Source of the DNA: Caulochytrium protostelioides
Taxonomy: Eukaryota; Chytridiomycota; Caulochytriomycetes; Caulochytriales; Caulochytriaceae
DNA: 64,000 nt
Reading direction: 5' to 3'
Assembly: GCA_003615045.1 (NCBI GenBank)
Contig: ML014178.1
Location: 1-64,000, forward strand
Positions within the stretch are counted from its first letter, which is position 1. Every line of letters starts with the position of its first letter. The notes beneath the pieces are model-generated. The model saw only the letters and a list, made by a program, of their open reading frames with translations. It did no database searches and was not told the origin of the DNA. The position numbers and the translations under genes were made by a program. Shown here piece by piece: positions 9,912 through 21,348 of this stretch.

Positions 9912-12414
9912 GCGGCGCTGGCAAGCACAGCACGGCGCTGGCTTCCGACACGCCGAGCCGCGCCGCCATGTCCAGCCAGACGCCGGCGACCAGCTCTTCC
10001 TGCAGCGCGGCGTCAAGGCCGGCGAGGCGGGCGTGGCGCGCCTCCAGCGTGGCGGCGAGACGCGCGTGGCCGTCGCGGTCCGCCGCCGGCCCGTCCGCGG
10101 GCGCCTGCTGCGCCGCGCGGTGCGTCGCCACGAGCGCCATGAACGCGTGCACGCCGTTGAGCCGCGCGATCGTCGCGTCCCGCGTCGCCGTCGCGTCCGC
10201 CTCGAGCGCATCGAGCACCGTGTCGAGCGCGACCGCCGCGGCCGTCGCGACGGGCTGGTCCCACGCGTCGTCGTCGGCGGCGGCGGCGACGGCGCCCCGC
10301 GGCGGATCGGTGCGCACCACGAGGGTCGTCTCGTGGGCGCCGACGCGGAGTAGCGCGTCAATGGGGGCCGCGCACGCCGCCCAGCGGCCGGTCGCATCGC
10401 CAGCGTCGCCCTCGGGCCCGGCCGCGGCGTCGGGCGACGGTCCGCGGCCCCGCCGCGCGTCGGCCACGACGCGCGCCGCCGCGCGCCGCGTCTGCAGCAC
10501 GTACGCGCGCGCCATGCCCGCGGCGGCCGCATGGACCGTGCGGACCAGCGCACTGCGGACCGCCGCGGTCCCGCGCGCCGCCGTGGGCGCAAGCGACGCG
10601 GCGAGCGCGCCGGCGTAGAACGCGAGCACGCTCGCGAGCCGGAAACACGTCTCAGGGCCCTGGGCGCCCAGGGCGCGGCAGACGCCGTGCAGGACGTCCG
10701 CGAGCCGGCGGGCCAGGGGCCGCGCCAGCGCGTCCAGCGCCGTGGCGAGCAGCCGCCGCGGCGCGGGCGCCAGGGGCGGCGCTAGTGCGCGCGGCGAGGC
10801 CGGACGCGCCGTGGGCCCAGCGCCGGCCGCCGCCGCCGCCGCGACCGCCGCTGCATGCGCCGACCGGGACGACGCTCGCATGGTGACCCGGTCGCCGCGA
10901 CCGGCCACGCCGGCACCCGTGGCCGCGGACACGGCGGCGGCACCGCCGTCCGCGTTCGAATCGTCGTCGTCGTCATCGTCGTCGTCGTCGTCGTCATTGT
11001 CATTGTCGATGGGATCCATGCGCCACGCAAAGTCGTCTTCTTCGGCGAAATCGACGGCGAAATCGAGATCGAGATCGAGATCGACGCGCGCGTCGGCGTC
11101 GGCGGCCTCGGACGCGCCGCCGCCGAGGAGCATGGTCAGGAGCTCGCGCTCGCTGGCGATGGTCTGGTGGATCCAGGCGAGCATGTCGCCGACGTAGCGG
11201 ACGGGGTCGTGCGCGGCGCGCTCGAGGGGCCGCACGCCACCGGTGAGCGCGGCGTGGAAGGCGCGGCCGAGCGCGCCGCGGCGGGCGCGCAGCACGGCGG
11301 CGAGGCACGGGGCCAGCAGCGGCGGGCGCCGGCGCAGCGTGCGCAGCGTGAGCGCGAGCGCGCGCAGCGCCCGCGGCGCCGGGGTCGCCGCCTGCAGCGC
11401 CGTCGCCTGCTGCGCGGCCCACGCCGCGAGCCGCGCGTCCGCCTGCTCCTGCAGCGCGGCGTGCGCGCGCATCAGGCTGAGGCCGGCGGCCTGTCGGTCG
11501 GTCTGCAAGAGCACGTTGACGTGCGCGCTGATGGCATACAGGCGGTCGAGCGCCGCGATAAAGCGCGGGTCAAATGCATCGGCGGCGGCGGCGGCGGCGG
11601 ATGCGGCGTCGGCAGGGGCGCCGTCATCGTCGGCGGCGGCGGCGGACGCGAGGGCGGCCGGCGGCGGGGGCGGCTGCGCGAGCTGCCGCGCGAGGCACTG
11701 CGCGTCGGCCTCCGGCAGCGTAAAGCGGTGCAGGAATGCGTGGACGATCTGCGCGTGCTGCGCGAGGCGGGCGCGGCGTTCCTGGAGCGCGGCCGTCTGG
11801 TCGTGCAGGAGCCGCGCCTCCGCCTGGGCGCAGCGGACGCTCGCTTCCATCCGGCTGCAGCGGTGCGCGAGCTGGGCGACCTCGGTGTCGAGCTGCGCGA
11901 CGCGGTGCGCCGCGGGGGCCAGCGCCTCGTCGAGCCGCGCGTTCAGCGCCGCGCTGCGCGCCGCCAGGTGCTGCTGCAGCACGCGCCGTGGCTGCGAGGC
12001 CAGGCGCGGTTCGAGCAGCGGCAGGGCCGTCTGCATGGTGTCCGTGTAGATGGACTACAGCGACCGATTGCCGCAAGTCCAACGATCGCCATCGTCATCG
12101 CAGGATCACGATGAGTCTCGAGTCGGTCGAGCGCCATCCCAGAAAGTTCGCTAGGCCGTGAGTGCATGGAAGCATGAAAGGGGCGATGGCGGATCGGGTG
12201 GCGGCGATCATGTCGGCCACATGGCGACCGTCGGAGGGCGACTTACCATCGTGAGGATCTTGGTCAGCTTCTGGCCCAGCGCACTATTTCGGTTGAGCTT
12301 GGGCTGCGGGTCGCGCGGTCCGGTGCCACCGCCGGCGCTGGGACCCGTCGCTGCCGCCGCGATGGGCGGCGTGCTGCTGGCGGCGGCAGGCATCGCCCGC
12401 GTGGCCTCGACCAT
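9601..12414 (-). CDS. COG6: Conserved oligomeric Golgi complex subunit 6, two exons
   Basis: COG6 is a subunit of the vesicle-tethering complex for retrograde traffic within the Golgi. Exon 2 (9601-12054) encodes the N-terminal coiled coil, the block FIAALDRLYAISAHVNVLLQ, and the diagnostic HDPVRYVGDMLAWIHQTIAS. Upstream, at 12247-12414, lies the family N-terminus (RNSALGQKLTKILTM). Joining exon 1, which ends with ATG at 12247 before a GTAAGT donor, to TCC at 12054 after a TAG acceptor keeps phase 0 and restores the usual order of the COG6 N-terminal helix. The intron is 12055-12246 (192 nt). The start at 12414 gives 873 aa; the upstream frame has no other ATG, and an inner ATG at 12393 is possible. 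An oddity is an Asp/Asn-rich insert (about plus 10960-11030) in the middle of the protein. Confidence 0.88.
12055..12246 (-). other. Intron of COG6 (192 nt, phase 0)
   Basis: On the minus strand the donor is GTAAGT, immediately after the ATG codon of ILTM, and the acceptor is CTGTAG. It is supported because it joins two parts of the COG6 signature that are otherwise in separate frames. Confidence 0.8.
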
Positions 12415-13166
12415 GATGCCGCGGCGGACGCGGCCGGGACGTCGCACGGGTGCTGCTGAGATGGCAGAGACGGCTGGGACGCCTGGAACCAGCGAGCGAA
12501 GCGCGAGCGGGGAGGCGGTAGCATCGGGTGGGACAGGTGACGCCGACGCGGTGCGCGCGACGGCGGGCGGCACGGGGCCGAGAGGGTCCTCGCCGTGGCG
12601 ACCGCGGTCGCCGGCGACGGCGCGTGAATAGCGCCGGAAGAAGGATTGACGCACGTCGCCCGTGCCGGCGCGTCATATGGCCGCCGCCGTCGGCCGTCGG
12701 GAGGACGGCGAGGAACACGACGCGGCGATCGGCACGCCGCCGCGAGGCGAGCGCCGGCGGGCTCAGGGCGCGCGCGTCGCCCGCGGCGGTGGCGCCGTGC
12801 TTTCCTCGGCTTGCGCGCGCTTCCCCGGCGGCGACGGCGCCGCGACGCCACTTGGACGCCACGGCGCGAGGAGGCCGCGAGGCCGCGTCCCGACGGTGGG
12901 TCGAGGACCCCGGTCGGGCGAGCTTCACGCGCCGCTGGACGTCCCCCGCGGCCCTGCCAGCTGATCCGCAGTCCTTTCAAGTTCGCAGCGGCGGTCGGCG
13001 ACGTGGGCCGGAACCGCGCCTCGCCGCGGCATCCATCGCACCCCGGGCCGCGCCGGGGTCGCGGGCAGCCCATCGTCGGCGGCGGCGATCCGCGGCGATC
13101 CGCGGCCCTCCGGCCGGATCGACTCGGATCGGCCCTTTCCCGCCGCTCTGCGTGAACGTGCTGCTG
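12415..13166. other. Divergent promoter region between COG6 and the HDHD2-like gene
   Basis: This is roughly 750 bp of G+C-rich DNA shared by two head-to-head genes. It contains only shadow frames, and I see no recognisable TATA box or known operator. Confidence 0.45.
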
Positions 13167-14370
13167 ATGGCGTCGCCCTTGATTCGGGTGGTCCTCACCG
13201 ACCTCAGCGGGACCTTGCATGTGGGCGATGCGCCGACGCCCGGCGCCGTCGCCGCCCACCGCGCGCTGCTGCAACGAACAGCCGCGGCTGCCACGACAAC
13301 GGCGGCCGCGGCCGCGGCGACGGCGGCGGCCACGACCGCCCGTCCCCTCGAACTCCGCTACGTGACCAACACGACGAAGGAGTGCGCCGAGACCCTGCGG
13401 ACGCGGCTGCGGCGGATCGGCTTCGACGGCATGGACGGCGCGGCGGCCCGCGGCCGCTTCCACACGTCGCTCGTCGCCACGGCGCAGGCGATGCGCGCCC
13501 AGCGCCGTCGGCCCTTGCTGCTGCTCGAGCCCGACGCCTGGCGCGATTTCGACGGCGTCGTGCCGTATGCGGTCCTGCCGCCCCTGGCTGCTCCCGCCAA
13601 CGGCCCCGACGCCGCCGCCGCATCGGGACCGCCCGACCGCGTGGCGATCGACGCTGCGGACGCCGTCGTGGTCGGCTATGCGCCGTCGGCCTTCCACTAC
13701 GAGGGCCTGAATGCCGCGTTCGGGGTGCTCATGCGGCCCGACAGCGCCTTAGTGGCCGTGCACCAGGGCCGTTACCTGGCGCGGCGTCCCGGCGAGCTGG
13801 CGCTCGGGCCCGGGCCCTTTGTCGCGGCGCTCACGTATGCTTCCGGCAAGGCGGCCCAGCTCGTGGGCAAGCCGCGGCGCGACTTCTTTGTCTCGGCTCT
13901 CCCTCCTGCCGCGTAAGTCGAATTCCGGACTCGATGCCCTCTGCTCATGGACGATGCACTCACCGCTTCACTCGAGCACTGATATGTGAAGCGTGCTTTC
14001 TCCTGGTTGATGCTGCTCCGTGTAGCCAACACGATCTGAGCGCAGTCGCTATGGTAAGTGATCGCCCCAGCCTTCGATGGCGCCCTTCGTTCCGCCGACG
14101 CCATACTCACCGACGGCGTTCTCGTGGGATGCTCTGCGATCGCGCGCATGGCGCGGTGCCCGACAGATCGGCGACGACGCCGACGACGATATTCTCGCCG
14201 CGCTTGACGCCGGCATCGGCCACGTCTACCACGTCCAGACGGGGAAATACCGTCCCGGGGACGAAGCGCGCACCGTGCCGCGCGGCGCCCGTCTCGTTCC
14301 GGACTTTGCCGCTGCCGTGCGCCACATCCTGCACGGCGACGCCGATCCCACCAGCCCCCAGGAGGGGTGA
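13167..14370 (+). CDS. HDHD2: HAD-superfamily hydrolase of the HDHD2 type, three exons with a 13-nt microexon
   Basis: Exons are inferred at 13167-13912, 14041-14053 and 14167-14370, giving 320 aa. Visible HAD motifs are DLSGTLH near residue 10 (motif I, with Asp-x-Ser in the HDHD2 manner), VTNTTKE (motif II), VVGKP with the conserved Lys (motif III), and IGDDADDD (motif IV, Mg2+ ligands). VGYAPSAFHYEGLN, ELALGPGPFVAALTYA and VQTGKYRPGDEA are further HDHD2-like blocks. The first exon stops making sense at GTAAGT (13913). A single intron to the AG before ATCGGCGAC would be out of frame. Inserting the 13-nt exon CGCAGTCGCTATG, bounded by AG and a second GTAAGT, restores the frame and gives AVAMIGDD, matching the AVMIGDD expected before motif IV. 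The substrate is unknown. The start ATG at 13167 lies six codons before motif I. Confidence 0.88.
13913..14040 (+). other. Intron 1 of the HDHD2-like gene (128 nt, phase 2)
   Basis: The donor is GTAAGT after the GC of an Ala codon and the acceptor is CTGAG. It is chosen because the alternative AG at 14025 leads to a stop and the one at 14044 breaks the frame. Confidence 0.75.
14041..14053 (+). other. 13-nt microexon of the HDHD2-like gene
   Basis: Thirteen bases complete one Ala codon and encode Ala-Val-Ala-Met directly before the IGDD motif. Both borders have standard AG and GT signals, and the second donor is a full GTAAGT. Confidence 0.75.
14054..14166 (+). other. Intron 2 of the HDHD2-like gene (113 nt, phase 0)
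   Basis: The donor is GTAAGT and the acceptor is GACAG, directly before ATC of IGDDADDD. A CTCAC sequence about 50 nt before the acceptor could serve as the branch site. Confidence 0.75.
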
Positions 14371-14907
14371 GGTGACCGCGATCGACTTGGCAGCATGGTC
14401 CCCGCCATTCGTCGGGCTTCCTTCCGTCATGCCAGATGCGCGTCTGATAAGCGACATGTCATTGAAGTCATTGAACACAATACGAGAGCGTGCGAGTGCG
14501 AGTGAGAAGGGGGGGAGAGGAGGTGGGTCTGGGAGAGGGCGCCTCGGGGATGGATGGATGGATGAGACGGTGCGGCACGATGACTGGCATCGTGAGCACG
14601 GCAGGCCAGTCAGGGAAAGCGAGGTGTTTGTGCACGGATGCAAGCATGCCAAACACCGTATAAAATAAGAAAAGAGAACAGAACAGAACAGTAGTGCATG
14701 AACAAGAGAGAGTGCGTGGGTGTGATATCAAAGAAACGAGAGCGAATGGGCATACGCCCATGCAGGGAAAAGGGTATGGAACAAAAAGGAATCGGGCCCA
14801 TCGAGCCTGTCCAGGCCTGTGTAGACCTGTGCAGACCTCAACTCGGCGTGGCCCGCGTCCGGGTGGCAGGGTCGGAAGACCCGGCGGGGCAGGAACAGGC
14901 CGATCCA
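14371..14907. other. Intergenic, converging 3' ends
   Basis: The 3' ends of the HDHD2-like and zinc cluster genes face each other here. An A-rich tract with AAAATAAG and repeated AACAG near 14660-14690 could serve polyadenylation of the plus-strand gene; read the other way it is T-rich. No gene is seen. Confidence 0.45.
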
Positions 14908-16378
14908 TCACGAGCGTCCCGAAGACGATTTCGCCGAAACGGGCCGCCCGGCGAGGGCGAGCGCGGCATCCAGACGCGGCGGCGACGCCGACGGCGTGAC
15001 GAGGCCGTGGGCGCCCGACATTGCGGAGGCCGGCGGGACGGAGGTCCGCATCGCCGCCAGGCCCGCGCGCTGCGCCGCTCCGGCCGTCACCATCAGCGCC
15101 ACCGGCCGCATCCCGAGAGGAGGCTCAGCCGCCGCCGCCGCCGCCGCCGCCGCGGCCGCGGCCGCCTCGCCACCCGCCGCTGGCCCCCGGTCCATACTCC
15201 CACTCGCGCGGGGCGCGCCGACGGCCTCCGTCTTCAGGCCGTGCGCGCCGCCCACCGCCTCCCACCGCGCGACCGGCCCCGGCGGGTCGGCGGCGAGCCA
15301 GCCCATGGGCCCCGGCGCGTAGGACGCCGGGTAGGAGTGGGAGGCGTGCCGCGGACGCTGCGCATAGGGCGCGGCCATGGCCGACGGGTGGGGCGGGTAC
15401 GCCGCGCCATAGGACGCGCGCGAGTGCGACAGCGCGTGCGGGTGCGCATAACTCAAGACGGCGGCAGCGTGGGCTCGGGCGGCAGGGCTCGCCGACTCGG
15501 CGGGCGGCGGCGGCGGCATCCGATGGCTGCCAGGGCTGGCCGGATCGTAGCGCAGGCCGGCCGTCGGATGCGGCGGGACATACGGCGCCGCGTCGCCGCC
15601 GGTCGTGGCGGCCGGCGCGTGGCTTGCGGGCGCGGGGGCCAGCCTCGGCGTCGCATACCCCGGGTGGTGCGCGTGTGGGGGCGCGTACGCGGACGCGTAC
15701 GGGGGCGCGTGTGCATACGGGTGCGGCCGCAGGTGGATCATGGAGTGAGCACGCGGACGCAGGTCGGGGGCGGCAAACAAGCGCGGCGGCGGCGCGGCGG
15801 CCACAACGCCAGAGACGGCGGCGGCGGCGGCGGCGGCGGGCGTGGACACCGGCGGCGTCGACGGCGCCGAGGCCGTCATGCGGTCGACGCGCGACAGCGT
15901 CGGAGACGGGGCAGCCGAGAGCCGACGACGGGCGGCGCGCGGCTGCGGCGATGACGGCGCCGACTGCGAGGCGGCGACGGGGCGGGAGACGGCGCGCGAC
16001 GGCGACGCCGGCGCCTCCGCCGTGTCATGCTCCTGCTCCAGCGTTTCGGTGCAGAGGAACGCCAGGAGATCGAGGCGCGACGCGGAAGCGGCGGGGGGTC
16101 GCGAGGCCACGGCTGCGGAGGCCGCGACGGCGGGCGCCTGGTACCCGGCTCCGGCCGCGCCAGGCGAGCCAGATAAGGGCACCGAGCCAGCACGGACGGT
16201 GGCGCCGTCATAGGCCGCGGCGGTGGCCGGGCTGGAGACGGGTCGCGGCGGCAAGGTGGGTCCGGCGGCCGACGGGGCCTCGAGCGCGTCGCTGGCAGGC
16301 AGAGCGGTGGTCGTTTGGGTGGGTGAGGCGGCCACCCACGGCCGCCAGGCAGTGCTGGCCGTGGCTGCCGCTGCCGAC

Positions 16379-16409
<31 letters not shown>

Positions 16410-17918
16410 GCAGGATCACTGGCGCGGGAGTGGCCGGCGCCGACATTGACAGGGCGGTCGCGTGATACCATGCGACGTCGCTGGAGACGTCGCCGGCCGA
16501 GGAGGGCGCATGGGGTGGCGGTGACGAGGCGGGTCCGGGCAACGTCGGTGCCGGTGCCGGCGCTTCAGTGACCGAGGCGCCGTCGCCCATCTCGAGCTTG
16601 AAAGCCGTGGTGCTGACGGATGAGGGCTTCCGACGCGTGGGTGGTTCGAGCGCGTGGGCGGCCGACGTGAATGCCGACGGGTCGCCGCGGGGGCTGCGCA
16701 GCCCGATCGGGGCCAGAATCGGACTGCCGCTCGTCGGCCGCGGCGCCACGGGCGCCTCGTGCAGGGTCGGGTGGAGCGGCGGCGAGGGCGCGCGGGGCGG
16801 CGGACGTGGCAAGACGTCAACGGACGCGGCAGCTTCGTGGACCGGTTCGCAGAGGTATTGCAGGGAGTGGTGGTTCGGATGACCCGGCGCTGGGGCCGTT
16901 GCCGGTGCGGTGACCGAGGGGCGCAGGGACACCGGATGAGCAGGGGCGGACGCCTCGGCCATGGCTTGACGCTGGGCGGGCCGCGCCTCAGCGGCGGCAT
17001 CGGTGGGCGACGCGCGGAACGATGCGCCCGGGTACCTGCCGTAAAGGACCATGGCGGGCGCCGGCGACGTTGGGTACAGCACGTGCGAGACGCCGGCCGC
17101 AGGCGCTGATGGACCCATAGCCATCGGCGACACCGACACCGGCCCCGCTTGAGCGATGGACGGCCTCTGGCCATCGGGATAGCCACCGCCCTGAGGAGCC
17201 GGCGGCGGCGGCGGGCTCCGGGGCGGCCAGGCGCCCGACGATGGGGGCCGGTGGGGGTGAGGGTGGTGGTGAAGAGCGTGGTGGGACCACTCGGGTTCGG
17301 TGGCTGCGGCGGCAGCAGCGGTGGGGTATCGGTACGCGTCGGGATGCGGTCGGGCCGGGTCGTGCGGCTCGTGACGCAGCAGCGGCGCGTCGGCAGGGGA
17401 GTGCCGGGGGTGGTAGGCGTGATGGTAAGCGTCCTCCTGATGGGTCGGGAAGACGGACCTCGGCGCATACGAGGCGTGGTAAGCGCTCTCGCTGCTGCCC
17501 GATGCGGCTAACAACGGCGGCGGCGGATAGGCATGGGCGGGCGCCGGATAGCTGCTGTGCGCGGCTGCCGGATACTTGGTCGGGTAAGCGGGACGGGGCG
17601 AGAGCGACGTGGCGCGATCGGCTGCTGCCGACGGCGCAGGGTGCGGCTGCGGCTGCGGCTGCGAGGCAGACGCCGGCCAGCCGGGTGCCGCCGCATAGGG
17701 CGCGCCACTGCTGTCGGTGCCCGTGGACTGTGGACTCACCGGGGCCGACGGCGTGGCGACCGCGTACCGCGCCGGCGTCGAGGGGGCGCTGGAGTGCGCG
17801 CTGGAGGCGACGGCGACAGCGGCGGCGGCGGCGCTGCTGCCGCCGCGGGTGGCATAGCGGTCATGGTGGCTGCTGCTGCTGCTGCTGCTGCTGCCCGGAC
17901 GGTAGGCCTTGCCGCTGT

Positions 17919-17963
<45 letters not shown>

Positions 17964-18486
17964 TCGTGTCGGCGCTGGCGGCGTCGTTGGCCGACATGGA
18001 CGGCTTGCGCTTCGCATAGGGCCCGCGGCGGTAGCCGGTGCGCCGCTGCTTCTTGGTGGCATCACGGCAGGTCGCCTCGAGCCCCTGCTTCACGCAGCGC
18101 GGGCAGGGACGGATTTCCTCGCACTTCTTGCAGGCCTTTTTGCAGTTGACGCAAGCGCGCTTGACCTGCGTGCGTTTGTGGCTCCCGCTGCCGGGCAGGG
18201 CGTGGCGCAGCGCGTCGGCGGGTCGCGGCTCCGGATGCACGAGTCCCCCGACGCGCGTGGGGTCTGCCAGCGGTTGGGTATCGTCATAGACCCCCCGGTG
18301 GCGGGGGTCCTCATGATCGAGGGTCTGGCCGTGGTCGTAGTCCTGCGCGTGGCCATAGTCGTGGCCGTGGCCGTGGTGGTGGCTCGCGAGCGGTGCATGG
18401 AAAGGCGGCGGGCGATCATGCCGGGGGCCAATGGTCGGCGGCGGCGCCAGCATGGGATGCGGCGCGATGGGCTCGCACATGTACAT
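14908..18486 (-). CDS. Zn(II)2Cys6 zinc cluster protein, large and disordered
   Basis: This is a probable DNA-binding transcription regulator. The zinc cluster lies at residues 112-139 with spacing Cys-x2-Cys-x6-Cys-x5-Cys-x2-Cys-x7-Cys, exactly that of fungal Gal4-type clusters. It has an extra Cys inside the first loop (ACVNCKKACKKC), and a basic segment (RRTGYRRGPYAKRK) follows. Before the cluster is a His/Gly/Asp-rich stretch of HG and DH repeats. The rest of the 1192 residues is low complexity in Ala, Ser, Pro and His, with a few less biased blocks such as SASRLDLLAFLCTETLEQE. No fungal-specific middle homology region is recognisable. The start at 18486 is the first ATG after which composition becomes protein-like; the frame is open further upstream, but that part is Arg/Pro shadow sequence. 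Confidence 0.8.
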
Positions 18487-18875
18487 CGTGCCGACGCGCC
18501 ACCCGCACTCGAAGGCGATACAAAAAGAAGGGCCGAAAGCGCCGCGACTCGACGATGGCAATGATCTTGGGAGCGCCCACGCAATGCCGCGCGACACGCA
18601 ACCCCCCCAGCTGGGGAAGACGGCAGACCCGGGCCGAGAAGCGAGCCGCGAAGGGATCAATTGCGGGTGGCGATGGCGGTGGTGCGAGCGATGGCGATGG
18701 CGACGGCGACGGTGACGGCGGTGGTGGACCGCGATGGGCTGGAGCCGCGAGCGGGAGCAGCGGGCGCGTGGGGTGGGTCCGACAGCCCGGCAACGCGTCG
18801 GATCCGAGCAGCGCGGCCGGCCCAATGCCCAATGCCGCGGGTGCCTCCTGCCGCACAAGAGCGAAAAGGCCGAGT

Positions 18876-18980
18876 GCGACCTGCGACCTGCGACCGGCGA
18901 CCGGCGACCTGCGACCTGCGACGGGGACGGCGACGGCGACGGCGACGGCGACGGGGACGGCGACGGCGACGGCGACGGGG
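18876..18980. repeat. Tandem repeats: 7-mer tract followed by 6-mer tract
   Basis: About six copies of a CGACCTG/CGACCGG heptamer (18876-18923) run directly into about nine copies of a GACGGC hexamer, with occasional GACGGG variants. It lies upstream of the zinc cluster gene. Confidence 0.8.
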
Positions 18981-21076
18981 CGCGGCGGCGTCGCCCATGA
19001 AGGTCCGTACGCCGGACGGCCGGACGCGCGCGCTGGCCCGCCGTCGGCCGCCGGCCGCACGTGGCGGACGCGCGCACGTGGCGATGCGTCGAATGAAGGC
19101 CGGTGCGGCGCCGGCGCCGGCGCGAAGCGAACGCGCGAGCGCGCGAGCGAGCGAGCCCCCCCGCGAGCCGTCGGGTCAGCGTGGCACGGCGCGGCGAGGG
19201 CCCCGCGGCCGGCAGCGCGCCCGTCCGCCCGCCCGACGCGCGCCGTGCCGTGCCGCGCCGCGCCGTCGGCGGCCGCCGGCCGTGAGCCGCGGCGGCCGAC
19301 GGGCGTCGCGGGGCTCAGACCCACAGGATCGGTGTTTGAATTCCGCACGCGCCGGGTGCGGCCGCGGCGGCCCCCGCCGAGCCACGCCGTCGACGCCCCG
19401 TGCCCGCCGCCGCCAGCACGGCGGAAGCGCGACGGCGCCGCGCGGCCGCCGTCGGGTCGGCCGCGACGAGGCGCCCGGTCCTCCCGCGCTGACTCGCAGG
19501 ATGGCGCTCGTGCCCGCCGTATGGAGGAGCCACGGCGATCCACGGCGATCCACGGATTCAGCGGACCCACGGGCGGCGGTCGCGCGGTCCCCACGACAGC
19601 ACGAAGCGGCACAGTGACCCGCGTTCATGAGGAGACCCCCGGCAGGACCCCTGGAAAGCCGCGTCGACAGGGTCCGGACGTCCCCTCGATCCCTGAACGT
19701 CTCTGCGCCAGGCCAGGCCGGTGCTGGGCATCGTCCGGCCGGGCGACGAGGCGCATCATCGGATCGCCCGTGGCTCGATGGCTCGAATGAAGGGATCAGC
19801 GCGAACCAATGCCCCCGGCCGGACAGCGTGGACGCTCACACTCGGTTCGCGTGAGTACTACCCAGGTTTTCCTGCCACGTCGATCGGGCGAGCGCGCGAG
19901 AACGCGAGAACGCGCACGAGCGAGCCTGCATGACTTGGGATGGGGCAGGAGCCGCGGACGACACCCCCGTCGAGGACCTCCAGGATCGGGTGCATGGGCC
20001 GCGCGACCGCCAACGCCGCTCTGCAGCCCGCAGCCCGCAGCTGTCGGCCTTGGCGAACCGCCAAGCGTGGCATCGTCATCAGCACCGCCCTCGCACGGGG
20101 CATGGCCGTATACCTGTTCCCGCGTACTCTCGCGTCCCGGCGACGCGAGAACGACACGTGGTTGACGGGGTCATGTTCCATACGGCCCTTGCCTGTCGCG
20201 CTGTCGCGTGGCGACCGTCTTGGCGCCTCCGAGCCGCCGTGGAATCAGAACCAGCGGGGGGCGCATCCGAAAGCAGCAGGGGCGCAAGCGAACCTGGCGC
20301 GACCCGATGCGCCGGGTCGGGTCTCGCGCCGACCTAGCGTCGCATCGTCTTCAGCGAGTCCATCAGGTCCACCACCGTCCATGCGCCGCGGCTGGCGACA
20401 GCGATCCTCCCGCCATCATTCCATCCGTGATGGGCCCCAGAGCTCGCCGCTCGGTCCCGAGCTTGCCTCGGACCCGCGCGGACTATGGCGTCCCCAGGAA
20501 CCGATGGACGGCTCATCCACGGGCGGCGACGGGGGTGCCTGCCGGCGTTCCTGCAGCAGTGCAGGCCCGCGCATGGCGCGCGCGTCGCGTGAGACGCCGG
20601 AGACCCATCATGTCTGCCCAAGGACGACGCCGGCGCCGCCGCACGCGATCGCCATCGTCGCGGTCACCCCGTGCTGAAGGGGTCCGCGACGTCGCCGCTC
20701 GCCGCGGCGCCCAATGACGCCATGTCGCACACCTCGCTGCCTTCGCGGCGCCGCAGCGCCCCGGTGCGGCCTTCGGCGCGCCTCATCGACCGTTCATCCA
20801 CCGTTCATCGGCGTCAGCGCGCGCCAACGCGGGGGTGGCGACGCGCCACGGCGCGCAGGACGCCGCGATCGGGGGATCGCCTTCTCCCGCAGCGCCGTCG
20901 CCGTCGCCGATGCGGCGTCGCCTGTCGCCTCTCCCATCGGCGTCGGTCCATCCGCGTCCCAACGCTGCGTGCTCGGCACGCCGCCGACGGGCAGGCACGG
21001 ATCGACCGGGTGCCGCCGTCCTGTGCGACCGGGTGCCTCCTCGAATGCCTCCTCGAATACCCCGGCGAGGTCCTGC

Positions 21077-21125
21077 GATGCGGATGCGAATGCGAATGCG
21101 GATGCGGATGCGGATGCGGATGCGA
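21077..21125. repeat. Hexamer microsatellite GATGCG/AATGCG
   Basis: Eight tandem hexamers, mostly GATGCG with AATGCG variants, lie outside any supported gene. Confidence 0.8.
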
Positions 21126-21308
21126 TCGTCGTGATCAGGGTCAGCCTGCGAGAGGAACGAGGCGAGCCCCCGGGCGATGCTGCGGCGCCATGCGGCCGTG
21201 ATCAGGGCTGCGCGTCCATTTCCCTCCATGGCGGCGTCAAGAAGGGATTGAGCACTCGGTGGGAGGGAGCACGACGAGGGAGCATCGCGCATGAAGCGCG
21301 AGGGGCTC

Positions 21309-21348
21309 GATCCTTCGATCCTTCGATCCTTCGATCCTTCGATCCCTC
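21309..21348. repeat. Octamer repeat GATCCTTC, five copies
   Basis: Four exact copies of GATCCTTC are followed by one GATCCCTC, with further TCGAACGC doublets just after. Confidence 0.85.

Noticed and set aside
12264-13697. 477-codon minus-strand frame opposite the HDHD2-like gene
   Set aside because: Arg/Pro-rich, no motif, overlaps a gene with four intact HAD motifs.
14021-14053. Alternative second exon of the HDHD2-like gene beginning at 14026 or 14045
   Set aside because: The first runs into a TGA in frame; the second puts the following motif IV exon out of frame.
14698-16571. Long plus-strand frames opposite the zinc cluster gene
   Set aside because: Almost only Arg, Gly, Pro and Ala; antisense to Ala/Ser-rich coding sequence.
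18876-18980. CRISPR-like repeat array
   Set aside because: Contiguous short tandem units without spacers; ordinary microsatellite.
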